A DNA stretch of 64,000 nucleotides, from assembly GCF_000317065.1 (NCBI RefSeq), contig NC_019701.1:4288001-4352000 (forward strand), read 5' to 3'. The notes beneath the pieces were generated by a model, which saw only the letters and a program-made list of their open reading frames with translations, was not told the origin of the DNA and did no database searches. Of this stretch, positions 27,006 through 35,400 are shown in pieces. Both the position numbers and the translations under genes were made by a program. The stretch's first letter is position 1. Each line of letters opens with the position of its first letter. Source of the stretch: Pseudanabaena sp. PCC 7367. GTDB lineage: Bacteria; Cyanobacteriota; Cyanobacteriia; Pseudanabaenales; Pseudanabaenaceae.

Positions 27006-29090
27006 CTAGAACCTGAAAGATAGGCGCAGATTTGCCACTGTCACGGTAGGATTACTACTGAAGTTGTTAGGATTGAAGATAAAATAGAGGTTGGGTACGA
27101 TCGCAATATTGCGGTTAATCGGATAGAAATAGACCAGCTCCAGGTCATACTGAGTGCCACCATCACCACTACCAGAAACCAGAAACTCACTACCGCTCTT
27201 TACGTCGTAGGGCATCGCAAAGGAGATCATGCCCTGAGCACCACGCTTGAACAAATCGGGAAAAGCTAACCCCACCTGGAATGATTGCATGGTAATTACA
27301 CCATTATCGATCGTGGGATTGGCAGGGTTCAGGCTAGTGCGACCAGTACCATAACGGCCAAACAGAGCCAGATGCTCAGCGATTCGCCAGTCAAAACCCA
27401 GCGTAAATACATTCGATTGGGCATTCACCAGCGCTCCACCAAATCCATCATCGGCCAGACCGCGAATTGGTTCGCCAACCGCATCGCCGACCACATTAAA
27501 GAAACCATCAACCGGATTAGTAAAGGCGTTCTGGTTAGTGCGGTTATAGAGCAGACGCAGCGCAAAACTATCAGTGGGTCTGAAGCCTAGCTCCGTAGTC
27601 AGGCTATAGGTGCCACCAAACAGCCCTTCATCAGGATTACCAGCCGATCGCGGTTGGGGCAAGAAGGTATTACTCTCAGACAAGTAGCCAACTTTGATCT
27701 CAAATTTATCGCCCAGGGGTGCTTGGATGACTGCACCAGCCCCATGTTCGATGTTATTGGTCAGCGTATTATCGATCGAACTGAAGGTGCCACCAGAAGT
27801 AAAAATCAAAGTGTTTGGACTAATATCAAAGACCCGATACCAAACAATCTGGGGGCCAATTTTGAGGCGGGCACGTTCATTAAAGATCGGAAACTCATAG
27901 AACATTTCCTGCAAGGCCACCACATTCTCGCCAAAGGGGCCTGGGCCAGCGGTTTGATCGGTAAAAGGAGCACCCCAGGTATTGGTATGCCCAGCCGAAG
28001 CAAACACATTGGCCGGGGAATTGCCATTACCCATTACGATCGTGCTGACTAGCTGGTCTTTGCCGGTAAATGAAGAAACCAGATTCAGCCACACCAAACC
28101 ACTGAGGGTAGCATTGGGGTTATCGGTGACTATTTCGCTCAGGGGTTGATTGGTAACCGGATCACGGCGGGCGATTTCCCGGCGAATATCGCCACCAAAT
28201 GCCCCGGTCAGATTCATCCAGGCCAAACCATTCAGCTTGGTGACGGTGGAAAATTGTTGGGCTTCGAGCCGGGCGGTGGTGGCTTCTAGAACATCAACTC
28301 GACCACGCAGGGCGGCCAGTTCCGCCGCGAATTCTTCTTGGAGTCTTTGCAGAGCGGCCAGATCTTCTTGGCTTACTTTGTCGGCCAGGCCACTGCTGAT
28401 AATATCGTTGATTTTATCGAGGCAGGCATTTAAACCAGCGGCAAATTCATAGCGGGTGATCGCTTGCTGCCCCCGATAGACCCGATCGCTACCATCAACT
28501 TGCTTCAGCCTTGGCACAATTGGACTGGGTGAAGTGCCTGGTACGTCATAGCCAGCAATACAACCATAGCGTTCTACCAATGATTGCAAGGCTGTAAATG
28601 CCCAATCGGTGGGCTGCACATCACTAAGCTGAGAAACGGAGGTTACACCAGCAGCGATCGGCTTAGTTGGCACTTCATTGCCATATTCAAGCAATAGATC
28701 TAATGACTCGATCTCACTGTGGGGATTGAGATGTCCTAGATCACTAAGATCGCGTGGGTGTACCGCTAAATCAGCTAAATCATTGCTAGTTTGGCTAGCT
28801 AGCGGTGTTTGATTGTCGTAGGTTTGAGTAGCCTGAACCTGAGAATTTGAAGACTGGAGCTGATTAACTTCTGTTTGAGGCGCAACAATTTGATCGGCAG
28901 TGGCGATCGATTCAGATTCAGCCACATCTTTAGCATCTAAAGCATCTAATTGAGCCAGATTATCTATGGTAGCTAGATCAATCTCTTCAGCCCGGAGCGA
29001 TCCTGTCCATATGTCAGCGGAAGCAAGACCTAAGCAAATAGCGATCGAAAACGGAAAGCGCAAACAGCACTTGACCCAAACATTTTTCAT
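27006..29090 (-). CDS. SLH-domain OprB-like outer-membrane porin (iron uptake porin type)
   Basis: About 694 residues from the ATG at 29090, which has GAGGAG 6-7 nt upstream; the open frame extends to 29132. A signal peptide (CLRFPFSIAICLGLASADI) is followed by an acidic, Gln-rich segment. An SLH domain (SQLSDVQPTDWAFTALQSLVERYG) comes next, then a coiled coil (LQRLQEEFAAELAALRGRVDVLEA). The remaining ~400 residues are a beta-barrel of the OprB/SomA type, ending in ...LRLSFRF with the terminal Phe recognised by BAM. Cyanobacterial members form the main outer-membrane channels and pass inorganic ions, including iron. SLH binds peptidoglycan-linked polysaccharide. Confidence 0.9.
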   Translation of the reverse strand: MKNVWVKCCLRFPFSIAICLGLASADIWTGSLRAEEIDLATIDNLAQLDALDAKDVAESESIATADQIVAPQTEVNQLQSSNSQVQATQTYDNQTPLASQTSNDLADLAVHPRDLSDLGHLNPHSEIESLDLLLEYGNEVPTKPIAAGVTSVSQLSDVQPTDWAFTALQSLVERYGCIAGYDVPGTSPSPIVPRLKQVDGSDRVYRGQQAITRYEFAAGLNACLDKINDIISSGLADKVSQEDLAALQRLQEEFAAELAALRGRVDVLEATTARLEAQQFSTVTKLNGLAWMNLTGAFGGDIRREIARRDPVTNQPLSEIVTDNPNATLSGLVWLNLVSSFTGKDQLVSTIVMGNGNSPANVFASAGHTNTWGAPFTDQTAGPGPFGENVVALQEMFYEFPIFNERARLKIGPQIVWYRVFDISPNTLIFTSGGTFSSIDNTLTNNIEHGAGAVIQAPLGDKFEIKVGYLSESNTFLPQPRSAGNPDEGLFGGTYSLTTELGFRPTDSFALRLLYNRTNQNAFTNPVDGFFNVVGDAVGEPIRGLADDGFGGALVNAQSNVFTLGFDWRIAEHLALFGRYGTGRTSLNPANPTIDNGVITMQSFQVGLAFPDLFKRGAQGMISFAMPYDVKSGSEFLVSGSGDGGTQYDLELVYFYPINRNIAIVPNLYFIFNPNNFSSNPTVTVANLRLSFRF

Positions 29091-29509
29091 GGTGTTCTCC
29101 TCACATCTCCACGGCCATCGCAACCAAAGCATTAATGGTGTAATAAACTTCGCTTACGATGGTGAATTAACTTGACTGCGTTCTCAGAGTGGTTGCTATA
29201 AATGCAAAGAAAATAGCATCTCAAGTGCAATCTCAACTTTTACCTTATGTAAGAATATAGCGAAATATACTTAATCCTTGATCGGTATCTATCAACATAA
29301 TATGGTTTTGCTGCTTAAACCAAGTTAATTATGATGAATTTAGATTATGGGAAATGGTTATGCCGCCCAAAATACTAAACAGCTAAAGTCGGGTTGACTA
29401 AATTCAATGACAACGATCGCCAAAAAGCCTAGACCAAACGCCTAGACTTTGATTGTGATTAAGGCTAACTAATTTACCTTGTGGTAAGGGTACTAATCAG
29501 CCAAAAGAC
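29091..29509. other. Upstream region of the porin gene
   Basis: About 420 bp. It carries the porin promoter (leftward) and downstream sequence of the DUF5602-like gene. Repeated AT-rich stretches are seen, but no gene. Confidence 0.4.
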
Positions 29510-30538
29510 TCAGTTTATTTTTTCCTCAAAACCTTGTCGATAGACTAGCTTATCCAAGGCGATGTCAAATTCTTTCTTGTCAGCGTTGTATCTAATTGAA
29601 TATTCCAAGGGATAATAACCACTCTTGGGATATTCATAGGGCTGCACGATCGGCTCAACATAATTAGTTGGCTTAGTCAGCAAAAAACGCCGCGTAATCA
29701 TCGGTTCCCAGAACAACATCTTGCCATTGTATGAACCAAACAGAAAAATTTTGTTGAAGTTACCAGGCTTTAATTCTGGTGAGCTAAGGTCGGCCCAATG
29801 GATGCCCATGCGTGGCTCCAATGTGCCATAGACGATCGAATGCCCCGGCGGCACATACTTGCGCTCCATTTTTTTATGCCCGATCAAGATATCCTGCTTG
29901 GCGGATTTGTCCATGCTGTGGCGATAGTCCATGCTCTCCATGTAGAAATGGACATCAAAGTGAGGCTCCGTAAAGATGCCACCAGGCCAGTGGCCAAAGG
30001 CATTCCAGTTATAGCCCATATGATTAAAGGCGGTTTCTTTGACCTCAGCGGGAAAAGCCAACTCATGCTCGTAGGTGGCATGGCCAATCCCATCCAGCAA
30101 AGTTAGTTTGAGCGCATCTTTCTCAGCCGGATCATCATCAGATTCCGGTAGGCCATATAGGCCATCCTCAGTCATGGTAACGCCAATGCTGGTCGGGTGG
30201 CCGTCTTGGTCAAGCTCTACCCAGGTGGAAACCTCACCATTGCCAATCGGCTTAACATCGCCTGTGACTCGTTTAACCGCTTTGCGTGCTTCGATCGCGC
30301 CAAGTTCTTCATTGCCGATCGCTTGAGGGCGCTCCTGGAACGAGGCGATCGCCCCTTGATTGGTTACCAGGCAAAAGACCAAAACTATTAGCACACTAAC
30401 CAGCCATAGGCTTAGTTTGTGCAAACTTGCTTTAACTGAAATTGACCCTGGAATTGTCGCCATCTTTTTGATGCGATTGGTGGGTGATTCGATCTCAGAC
30501 AAATGGCTAAAACTTTGCTGTTGATTCCACATCTTCAC
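29510..30538 (-). CDS. Exported DUF5602/TTHB210-like protein
   Basis: A 342-residue protein. A hydrophobic segment (LWLVSVLIVLVFCLVT, about residues 45-60) after a basic start makes a signal peptide, with a possible start at Met26 (MATIPGSISVKA) instead of the GTG at 30538. The mature part shows GHATYEHELAFPAEV, NAFGHWPGGIFTEPHFDVHFYM and VPPGHSIVYGTLEP. These His-rich motifs are those I associate with the DUF5602/TTHB210-like family and look like metal ligands. The enzymatic role is unknown. It lies downstream of four NTF2-like genes on the same strand (286 bp gap), which hints at a shared pathway. Confidence 0.68.
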   Translation of the reverse strand: MKMWNQQQSFSHLSEIESPTNRIKKMATIPGSISVKASLHKLSLWLVSVLIVLVFCLVTNQGAIASFQERPQAIGNEELGAIEARKAVKRVTGDVKPIGNGEVSTWVELDQDGHPTSIGVTMTEDGLYGLPESDDDPAEKDALKLTLLDGIGHATYEHELAFPAEVKETAFNHMGYNWNAFGHWPGGIFTEPHFDVHFYMESMDYRHSMDKSAKQDILIGHKKMERKYVPPGHSIVYGTLEPRMGIHWADLSSPELKPGNFNKIFLFGSYNGKMLFWEPMITRRFLLTKPTNYVEPIVQPYEYPKSGYYPLEYSIRYNADKKEFDIALDKLVYRQGFEEKIN

Positions 30539-30824
30539 TAATTTCTACTTAACGTAATTAACAAAAACGAATTAACAAATATTGGCTGTGAATGAGAGTT
30601 CCCAGGCGAGCTTAGCCAATTACCAGATCAACTAATAGGTCAAGATTTAGGAACTCAGAAGCAATTTAGATTATTGTCCTTCAAATCAAGTATTACCTGG
30701 CTGACATGGCGGGAAATAATTGTGCAGGGCGATCGCTCAATATCTGGCGATATCTAAACAAAACTCAAGCTTTGGGTATCAATAGTCAAATCCAAAACAA
30801 TTAGCTCGATCGCCTTTATTGCCT

Positions 30825-31190
30825 TTATTGCCTGAGCGGCGACACATCAACATAGACCCGCAGATCACGGATTAGATCGCCGTCCATCCGAAATATATCT
30901 GTGCCAGGCAGAGTAACCACACTGTCATCATGGCGGTGGTAGTTAATATCTAGCTCACAAATGACCACATCGCCTATTTCCCATAACTCATGGATATCAT
31001 GGGTGACAAACTTAACTCGCTTACGCGCATTGGCAGCAAATTCGCGGATCGCTGGCTTGCCGGTCAAAAGCGGCGCATTAGCAAATTTATATTTGGCCTG
31101 CTCGGTAAAAAAGCCGATGAAATCATCCAGGGTTTTACCACCACCAGTCAAAAAATATTTAATTCGCTCACCCTTGCTACTTATAGACAT
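30825..31190 (-). CDS. NTF2/SnoaL-like protein A
   Basis: About 121 residues from the ATG at 31190, preceded by AGAGGAG 7 nt upstream; an in-frame ATG at 31217 would add nine residues. It has the SnoaL_2/NTF2 cone fold pattern: helices first (LDDFIGFFTEQAKYKFANAP), then HDIHELWEIGDVVICELDINYHR and DDSVVTLPGTDIFRMDGD, ending VDVSPL. NTF2-fold proteins include polyketide cyclases, epoxide hydrolases and steroid isomerases. It is last of four paralogues. Over the C-terminal 58 residues about 33 are identical to protein C by hand alignment. It follows protein B closely (B stop at 31234). Substrate unknown. Confidence 0.8.
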   Translation of the reverse strand: MSISSKGERIKYFLTGGGKTLDDFIGFFTEQAKYKFANAPLLTGKPAIREFAANARKRVKFVTHDIHELWEIGDVVICELDINYHRHDDSVVTLPGTDIFRMDGDLIRDLRVYVDVSPLRQ

Positions 31191-31233
31191 TTGGGGCTCC
31201 TCTGCCATGATTGGCATTTAAAACGTAGGATGA

Positions 31234-31593
31234 CTAGGCAAAAATAGGTGATACATCTATAAATGATTGCAGTTTCTTGACCTTGTCGCCCTCAAACTCA
31301 ATGATATCGAGAGCAGGAATATCAAAGGACTTGCCATCTTTACGATTGTAAACAACGATCATCTCCGCAAAAACTATGTCGCCTTGTTCCCACATGTTTT
31401 TGATGTCATGGGTAACCGAAGTAAAATTATCCATGATTGGGGCGGCAAATTCCTTGATTGCAGCAGGGCCGATCACTGGATCCAGGTTGCTGATCTTGTA
31501 GATCGCATCCTCGGTAAATCCCTTGATGTAATCATCAACATTATTCGCCTCAACTAGTTCGAAGGCTTTCTTGACCAGATCAATTTTGCTCAT
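31234..31593 (-). CDS. NTF2/SnoaL-like protein B
   Basis: A 119-residue protein, the most diverged of the four paralogues. It begins MSKIDLVKKAFELVEAN like protein C, has SVTHDIKNMWEQGDIVFAEMIVVYNRKDGKSFDIPALDIIEFEGDK and ends IDVSPIFA. The conserved Cys of A, C and D after VI is replaced by Ala (FAEM), and TLP is replaced by DIP. It is probably an enzyme or ligand-binding protein of the SnoaL group. It is co-directional with its paralogues; protein A follows with a very short gap. A weak ribosome site only. Confidence 0.8.
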   Translation of the reverse strand: MSKIDLVKKAFELVEANNVDDYIKGFTEDAIYKISNLDPVIGPAAIKEFAAPIMDNFTSVTHDIKNMWEQGDIVFAEMIVVYNRKDGKSFDIPALDIIEFEGDKVKKLQSFIDVSPIFA

Positions 31594-31697
31594 GTTGGTT
31601 TAACTCTAAAACTCTAACCCTAGTTGGTGAATGCAACTGTGAATGTGTGAATACATGTGTGAATAATTGATACAGCGATCGCAAAGGATTACTTATA

Positions 31698-31733
31698 GTT
31701 CGATTAGTTCGATTAGTTCGATTAGTTCGATCG
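31698..31733. repeat. 9-bp tandem repeat GTTCGATTA (four copies, last one degenerate)
   Basis: Three exact GTTCGATTA units and a fourth ending GTTCGATCG lie between genes B and C of the NTF2-like group. No hairpin is formed. Confidence 0.8.
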
Positions 31734-31862
31734 CCTCTGTATTATCTGTTTTGTCTGTCTTGATTATTAAGGTATTACGGTATTAATTACGGTTCGATTC
31801 CGGCCTAACTAATACATAACCACAGAACAATTAAGTTTAGTGATTAGCTAAAGTCTAACTGG

Positions 31863-32225
31863 CTAGGCAAACAGCGGTGAAGCGTCCATAAACACCTTCA
31901 TCTCTTTGACTTTGTCGCCTTCCATGCGGAAAATATCGGTACAGGGCAAGGTCAAAACCGAATCATCCACTTTGGTGTAGTTGATTTCCATTTCGCAAAT
32001 TACCGCATCGCCGCTTTCCCAAATTTCCTTAACATCAAAGGAGATGCCTTTAATTTGATCCATGTGGCTGGCTTTGACCGTTTGTTCGATATTTGCCTTA
32101 CCCACCGCCGCGGGATAATTGCCAAACCGATAGAGAGCATCATCGGTGAGATAGGTTAAAAACTCATCAACTTGCATTCCCTCAAACAATTTGAGCAATG
32201 TTTTTACAGTCTCGATCTTGGACAT
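31863..32225 (-). CDS. NTF2/SnoaL-like protein C
   Basis: About 120 residues from the ATG at 32225, which has GAGG 5 nt upstream; the frame is open to 32249. It starts MSKIETVKTLLKLFEGMQVDEF. The sheet region reads SFDVKEIWESGDAVICEMEINYTK and DDSVLTLPCTDIFRMEGDKVKEMKV, ending MDASPLFA. It is closest to A in the C-terminal half and to B in the N-terminus. Same fold family as A, B and D; no catalytic residues can be named with certainty. It is the third gene of the array in the direction of transcription, after VOC and D. Confidence 0.82.
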   Translation of the reverse strand: MSKIETVKTLLKLFEGMQVDEFLTYLTDDALYRFGNYPAAVGKANIEQTVKASHMDQIKGISFDVKEIWESGDAVICEMEINYTKVDDSVLTLPCTDIFRMEGDKVKEMKVFMDASPLFA

Positions 32226-32424
32226 AATTGCCTCACTTAAACATTTCACTTAAACATTAGACACATTAGATTTGAAAGCGCATTCAGGGCAAAATCGCAG
32301 ATCTGCTAATCACCATTTGAGCAGCCCTGGTGACGACTAACAATTAGATTAGCGATCGTTAATAGGACTATGTTAATAGTAAAAATATTGAGCGATCGCC
32401 ACCTGCTTCTAGATTTATATTTAA

Positions 32425-32871
32425 TTAGCAAAAATTACTCTTTTCTGGCTTTTCAGGCGTAAACAATGGCCCAATGTCCATATAAATGCGCAACTCCTTA
32501 ACCTTGCCATCTTCAAACTTGATCGTGTCACAGCAAGGTAGGGTAACAACCCTGGCATCATGGCCAATGTAAGTCACTTCCATTTTGCAAATCACAGTGC
32601 CATCTGGCATTTCCCAAATGTCCACAATGTGGTGGTGCAAACCCTCACATGCTTCAATAAATCCACTTGAGGTCTCAGCGATCATCTGGGGGGTCTCAAC
32701 GGCAGGGAAATTACCAAACTTGTAGTAACAAGGATCGGTGTAAAACTTGATAAAGTTGTTCACATTCAAGGATTCGCCAGCCAAGAACATCTTTTTAAGC
32801 ACATCGATATTCCCACCAGAGAACTTTGGCCATTTTTTAGTGTGCGGCCATTCCCATGTAATTTCTGCCAT
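32425..32871 (-). CDS. NTF2/SnoaL-like protein D with Trp-rich N-terminus
   Basis: A 148-residue protein. An extra N-terminal segment of about 25 residues rich in Trp and Lys (EITWEWPHTKKWPKF) precedes the NTF2 core (VNNFIKFYTDPCYYKFGNFPAVE). The sheet reads VDIWEMPDGTVICKMEVTYIGHDARVVTLPCCDTIKFEDGKVKELRI and ends MDIGPLF, with an added tail. A GGAG ribosome site lies about 10 nt before the ATG. The paralogues C and A share VICxM/L, TLPCxD and the VKELxI(Y/F)MD end. The Trp-rich extension could contact the VOC partner or a membrane; this is speculation. Confidence 0.82.
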   Translation of the reverse strand: MAEITWEWPHTKKWPKFSGGNIDVLKKMFLAGESLNVNNFIKFYTDPCYYKFGNFPAVETPQMIAETSSGFIEACEGLHHHIVDIWEMPDGTVICKMEVTYIGHDARVVTLPCCDTIKFEDGKVKELRIYMDIGPLFTPEKPEKSNFC

Positions 32872-33223
32872 ACTCTGCTTCTCCTTCTTAACTAATGGTT
32901 CGTTATTACTAATTACTTACAATTACTTGCAATTACTTACAGATAATGCCTTGTACTGTTTGCTGTTTGGGCTGGAGCTAATCAGATCAAATTTAGCTAT
33001 TCAACCCTGGCCATTGCTTAATAACCGAAAAGGTGCGTTTAAATACCTGAAAAATAAAATGCATTGATCAACTATTTAAGTTAATTATTGCTCTGTCTAA
33101 ATTAACAAGGTTTAATCAGTGAAAAGAAACAAGCCAGCTTAAGTAGGTTGTCTTGAAGAAATAGCTTTAGATCAGAATCGGATTAGATTTAGATCAAAAT
33201 CCCGATCGCATCCGGGGTTAAAT
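32872..33223. other. Gap between VOC gene and NTF2-like gene D
   Basis: This 352 bp gap is large for an operon. It has repeated AATTACTTACAATTACTTGC-like sequence (about 32915-32945). No gene. D may have its own promoter here. Confidence 0.4.
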
Positions 33224-34015
33224 CTAGCCATTCGGCATATCGGCCACCGGCACCGAATCGATCGGCCATTTATAGTTAGTGCCGTTTGTTTCGTTATATG
33301 CCTTCTGGGCACCCATAAACTTTTCTTTGGCACCACGGGTGACCTGATTGAATTCTAGCTGCTCCCCATTGGGGCCTTTGGCATAGAACAACGACCAACC
33401 AGAAAAATCACCAAAGTCAAGGTCGGAATATCCTTCCACAAAATAGTCCTCGTCGGCCCAGAACTTATTGGCGTTATATTTGGGATCAACTTTTTGGCGC
33501 TCCGCCTCGGTTTGAACCGTAATGATGCGATTGCAAACTAGGTTGATGCCACGGTTTTGACATTCTTGCTCCAGTTCGATCGCAAACTGGTTCAAGTCCA
33601 CATCATCCTTGACGTGAAATGACAGATGCGGTGCATTGACATAGCCAACCCCAGAAGGAATTTTGCCGCAAAAGTTAGGGGCATTGGGGTTTAACTTGGC
33701 ATCCCTAAAGTGAATTAGCTCAACCACAGTATTACCAAACGAGACAAATCTGACATCTAGCACTTCTTCATCACCGGGTACTAGATTTGGAACCCCAACA
33801 GTTTTGGGATTCAAGCCTTGAGCGATCGCATCGAGGTAATCTTTTTGGAAGCAGGTATTCTGGATCACCTCGCCATAAAAACCATCGCCAGCAATCGCCA
33901 CTTTGCCACCAAGCACTTCAGTATAAAACTCCATCGCTTTGGCCATATCCCCAACGGTGATTCCGAAGTGCTGGACTCCCTGAAGGTAGTAGCCTAAGCT
34001 CCTTTTGTCGCTCAT
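33224..34015 (-). CDS. VOC (glyoxalase/dioxygenase superfamily) protein
   Basis: A 263-residue protein. The first VOC beta-alpha-beta module starts GVQHFGITVGDMAKAMEFYTEVLGGKVAI (His17 a likely metal ligand); the second contains APHLSFHVKDDVDLNQFAIEL (His133-type ligand) and later EQLEFNQVTRG with an acidic ligand. This is the pattern of metal-dependent VOC enzymes such as extradiol dioxygenases and glyoxalase-like proteins. It is the first of a co-directional series VOC-D-C-B-A-DUF5602-like. A Gly-rich ribosome site AGGAGGG lies rather far (15 nt) before the ATG. The substrate is unknown; linkage to SnoaL-like proteins suggests small aromatic, polyketide or epoxide chemistry. Confidence 0.82.
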   Translation of the reverse strand: MSDKRSLGYYLQGVQHFGITVGDMAKAMEFYTEVLGGKVAIAGDGFYGEVIQNTCFQKDYLDAIAQGLNPKTVGVPNLVPGDEEVLDVRFVSFGNTVVELIHFRDAKLNPNAPNFCGKIPSGVGYVNAPHLSFHVKDDVDLNQFAIELEQECQNRGINLVCNRIITVQTEAERQKVDPKYNANKFWADEDYFVEGYSDLDFGDFSGWSLFYAKGPNGEQLEFNQVTRGAKEKFMGAQKAYNETNGTNYKWPIDSVPVADMPNG

Positions 34016-35400
34016 AGTAAAATTCGAGCCCTCCTAAAATGTTGCGATCGCAGTTTAGATTAACATCAATTCAATTTAATCACTGAAATAGAGTATTTGA
34101 TTAAATATTGCCAGTTAGCCCTTATCACCACTTATGCCATTAATTTAGCCACTAACCGGTTAGCTTAATAAACAAATCAGAATTAACTTCGGTCGGTTCA
34201 ATTCGCTTTTTACTGCCGATCGACGGCTTCACTAATTTTTTTGGTGTTGACCAAATTCAGCGGAGATTACTGATTTAAGCACTGATTTAAGCTATGACTA
34301 TCCCCTAAAGACACTTTTCCCAAACCATTGATGTTGATTATGTTTGGTGCTTCTATGGTTGCGATCTTTGGGTAATGGTATCTCCCTTGCGATCAACTTC
34401 GATTAGCTAAATTACGGCCAACTATGTTAAATCTATAGTTACGATCAAAAGCTAATTAAGCGCTGGCAAAGAATTGCTCTACCAAAGTAACGATCAAAAG
34501 AAATAATTAAGTTATTGAGGCAAAGAAGGAGCAAGACTGATAGACTGATTTTGTGGCAGGGTAGCTTCTTAAGCTGGCATTTCATCAGCCCTGTAAATCT
34601 TGTTGAGATTAAAAAATATTTGATAACTATATTATTGTGTGATAGCAAAATTGTGTGATAGCAAAAGCTGTAAACTCATGCTTTGAAAAAACGATCTGGC
34701 ACAATTGACTGGCTTTAGCGCGAGTTTTGCTAAGAAAGTTGTTTAGAGTCTGAAACATGTAATTTTTAAAGCTGCTTATTCACTCTGATTTACTCTTAAA
34801 ATTCAATTAGTTTTTTGATTAGTTTTACTCTTAAAATTTAATTAGTAGTATTTTACCTGTCATGATACCTAGCCATACATTGGTTCTTGAGGCAAAGAAT
34901 GACTTACATCCATACTAACTCGCAAGTAATTCGTAAGTAATTCGTACTTAACAAATGTGAAGTAGCATCTTAATATTCCGGATCATATAAATCATATAAT
35001 TAGCTCTTAACTAAAATAGACGAGCTTCGATCGATTTAGATCTTGTTAGATCTTGAGTTAGAGACATTACTGAACAAAAAGCAAAAAGGTTTGAAACTTA
35101 GCCTCGATTCTGACCAGGTTATGCATAGAATTATTGATGACACAGGTAAGTTGCTTAAATTTAGGTTTAACTTTATTGCCGTTTTATTGCCATTGGCGAT
35201 CGGCAGATGAATTATGCTTTTTGAGGGTAAAAGGCTAAACTAACAGCACCTCAAAGTATGATCAGGTCATGCATGTAAGCTAAGCAAAGGCTGAATACAT
35301 CAAGACATCATGATCACGGCTTAATTGTCCAAACGACAAAGGCTAGGCACCCTCTAAAATCCGCTCACTTTACCAGCTACATACACTTCGAGGAGAGTAA
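34016..35400. other. Long intergenic region before the AGE epimerase gene
   Basis: About 1.38 kb without a credible gene; frames at 34445-34648 and a 29-codon frame at 35121-35210 lack support. A palindrome CTAACCGGTTAG occurs at 34152-34163 and a small hairpin TTGTC-CAAAC-GACAA at 35325-35339, about 60 bp before the ATG at 35401. The rest is AT-rich. Promoters of the divergent VOC and epimerase units must lie here. Confidence 0.45.

Noticed and set aside
34445-34648. 67-codon hydrophobic minus-strand frame
   Set aside because: AT-rich chance frame without ribosome site or family match.
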